Of a stretch of DNA of 64,000 nucleotides, positions 63,201 through 64,000 are shown piece after piece (position 1 is the stretch's first letter; the number at the start of each line of letters is the position of its first letter). The position numbers were made by a program, and so were the translations under genes. The stretch is from Antedon mediterranea. Taxonomy: Eukaryota; Echinodermata; Crinoidea; Comatulida; Antedonidae. The notes under the pieces were generated by a model that saw nothing but the letters and a program-made list of their open reading frames with translations, had not been told where the DNA came from and did not search any database. Location of the stretch: assembly GCF_964355755.1 (NCBI RefSeq), contig NC_092675.1, positions 15,761,312-15,825,311 of the forward strand. The letters are read 5' to 3'.

Positions 63201-63787
63201 TTAAGGGAAATTCATGTTTTTTCATCTTGATTTCTGTTACAAATATTTGATATATGTACAATTAATCAGATATTATATTTAAAATGCATGCCTGTACCTG
63301 AGCTTAAAAGATAGATTGGGGGATTAAGACAAAACATTTGCTTTTGTTCCTGATTCTTGCTTGTAAATTATATTGTTGGTCAAATCAGGGAAGAGTTAAA
63401 TTACAATTAATTTAACTCACCCAGGTTAAATGATGTTCAGAGATGCAAATAAAAACAGAAATATTACTATTAATAATAATATAATACTAACAAGAACAGT
63501 CAACAATCATAATTGAATAACTTTTGTGTAAATTAGATTTAATATTTGATGTATGGTATGATACAAACAAACCAGATTATTGGGAGGGGTGCACAAATGA
63601 CCCTAACACACACAACGGGTCTGAATGATTAATACTTGATTACCTTATTTGTGTTTTCCGAGAAGATTGCCTGTTGCTGACTCTGCTGTTGTTGACTCTG
63701 CTGTTGTTGACTCTGCTGTTGTTGACTCTGCTGTTGTTGACTCTGCTGTTGCTGATTTGGTTGTTGTCTATTATTTGTGTCCTCCAT
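60213..63787 (-). CDS. TMEM243-like small membrane protein
   Basis: Five exons on the minus strand: 63787-63644, 62654-62607, 62113-62009, 61622-61596 and 60404-60213 (516 bp, 171 aa). Every junction is phase 0 with good GT-AG signals. The product starts MEDTNNRQQPN, then has five QQQQS units (residues 12-36), then AIFSENTNK, three hydrophobic helices and a hydrophilic C-terminus. AIFSENTNK aligns with the PLFGETSAK segment of vertebrate TMEM243, and YWYKQGELE after the second helix aligns with its YWYRQGDLE. The C-terminus is longer than the 118-residue vertebrate protein. TMEM243's function is not established. Exons of 48 and 27 bp are too short to be found by frame length; they were placed by phase and similarity. 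The glutamine repeat is encoded by a 15-bp minisatellite. Confidence 0.8.
61754..61954. mobile_element. short copy of the AGATGTATT MITE
   Basis: The left end AGATGTATTATCACCTT and right end GGGGACAATACATCT match the termini of the element at 14011-14562. TTAA follows the right end (61955-61958). The interior is reduced to about 200 bp. It lies in intron 3 of the TMEM243-like gene. Confidence 0.7.
63386..63425. repeat. degenerate copy of the 36-nt hairpin
   Basis: CAGGGAAGAGTTAAATTACA matches the hairpin at 2380 exactly in its first 20 bases; the second arm is altered (TTTAACTCACCCAGG). It lies in intron 1 of the TMEM243-like gene. Confidence 0.65.
63671..63760 (-). repeat. 15-bp coding minisatellite (QQQQS repeat)
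   Basis: The unit GACTCTGCTGTTGTT on the plus strand is repeated about five times with almost no variation and lies inside exon 1 of the TMEM243-like gene. Read on the minus strand it gives QQQQS units in frame. The near-identity of the units suggests recent or ongoing length change. Confidence 0.9.
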
Positions 63788-64000
63788 TGTATCCTGTCTG
63801 AAGTTCAAAGACACATGTGCAGAATGGCATAATCATTATGAACCTATTTATGTAGGTCCATGGAAAAGAGACATTGCAATGTCCACAGTTGTATTGTGTA
63901 TTAAGAAGAGCTATTTTAATTATTATACATTTGTTTTGTTATTATTATTATGTTGGTCAAATGAAGATATGAAATGAAAGAGGACAAGAAGGCTAGACTA
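63788..64000. other. 5' flank of TMEM243-like gene
   Basis: Upstream side of the minus-strand gene. No further exon is recognised before the window ends. A longer in-frame start (MSLNFRQDT) exists at about 63814 but is less like the family start. Confidence 0.4.

Overview
The window is animal nuclear DNA. Genes are split by GT-AG introns, the sequence is AT-rich, and dispersed repeats are dense. The gene content (Wnt8, TspanC8-type tetraspanins, otopetrins, a TMEM243-like protein) and the constant recurrence of the palindromic word TAGGCCTA fit a marine invertebrate deuterostome, most likely an echinoderm. That placement is inference from gene and repeat style, not a database match.

Layout. 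(1) 2.0-11.3 kb, minus strand: two tandem three-exon tetraspanin genes with eight cysteines in the large loop (TspanC8 signature), and a truncated third copy near 11 kb. Intron 1 of the first gene holds a 1-kb 29-bp minisatellite. (2) 15.6-18.4 kb, plus strand: a complete six-exon Wnt8 gene. (3) 19.4-25.5 kb, plus strand: a six-exon gene, not recognised as a named gene, for a type I membrane protein with signal peptide, divergent C-type-lectin-like domain, Ser/Thr stalk, one membrane segment and a 165-residue tyrosine-rich tail. A decayed tandem copy follows at 30.1-32.1 kb, separated by a 3.5-kb inverted-repeat transposon. (4) 33.0-56.2 kb, plus strand: two tandem five-exon otopetrin-family (proton channel) genes with identical intron phases and identical predicted length (487 aa). 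Intron 3 of the second is 15.4 kb and is a nest of at least five DNA transposons, one inside another, plus a 30-bp minisatellite that one of them splits in two. (5) 57.5-58.9 kb: a 5'-truncated non-LTR retrotransposon whose reverse-transcriptase frame is still open. (6) 60.2-63.8 kb, minus strand: a five-exon TMEM243-like gene whose N-terminus carries a glutamine-rich repeat.

The genes do not form an operon or an obvious pathway. Two families expanded by tandem duplication with decay of one copy (tetraspanin, lectin-like receptor), and a third (otopetrin) has two intact copies. The items most worth a second look are the lectin-like receptor with SH2-docking-type tail motifs, the otopetrin pair, and the nested transposons whose pre-insertion sites are preserved in relatives within the same window. 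Exon joins were made by hand from splice consensus, reading phase and family resemblance; no transcript evidence was available.
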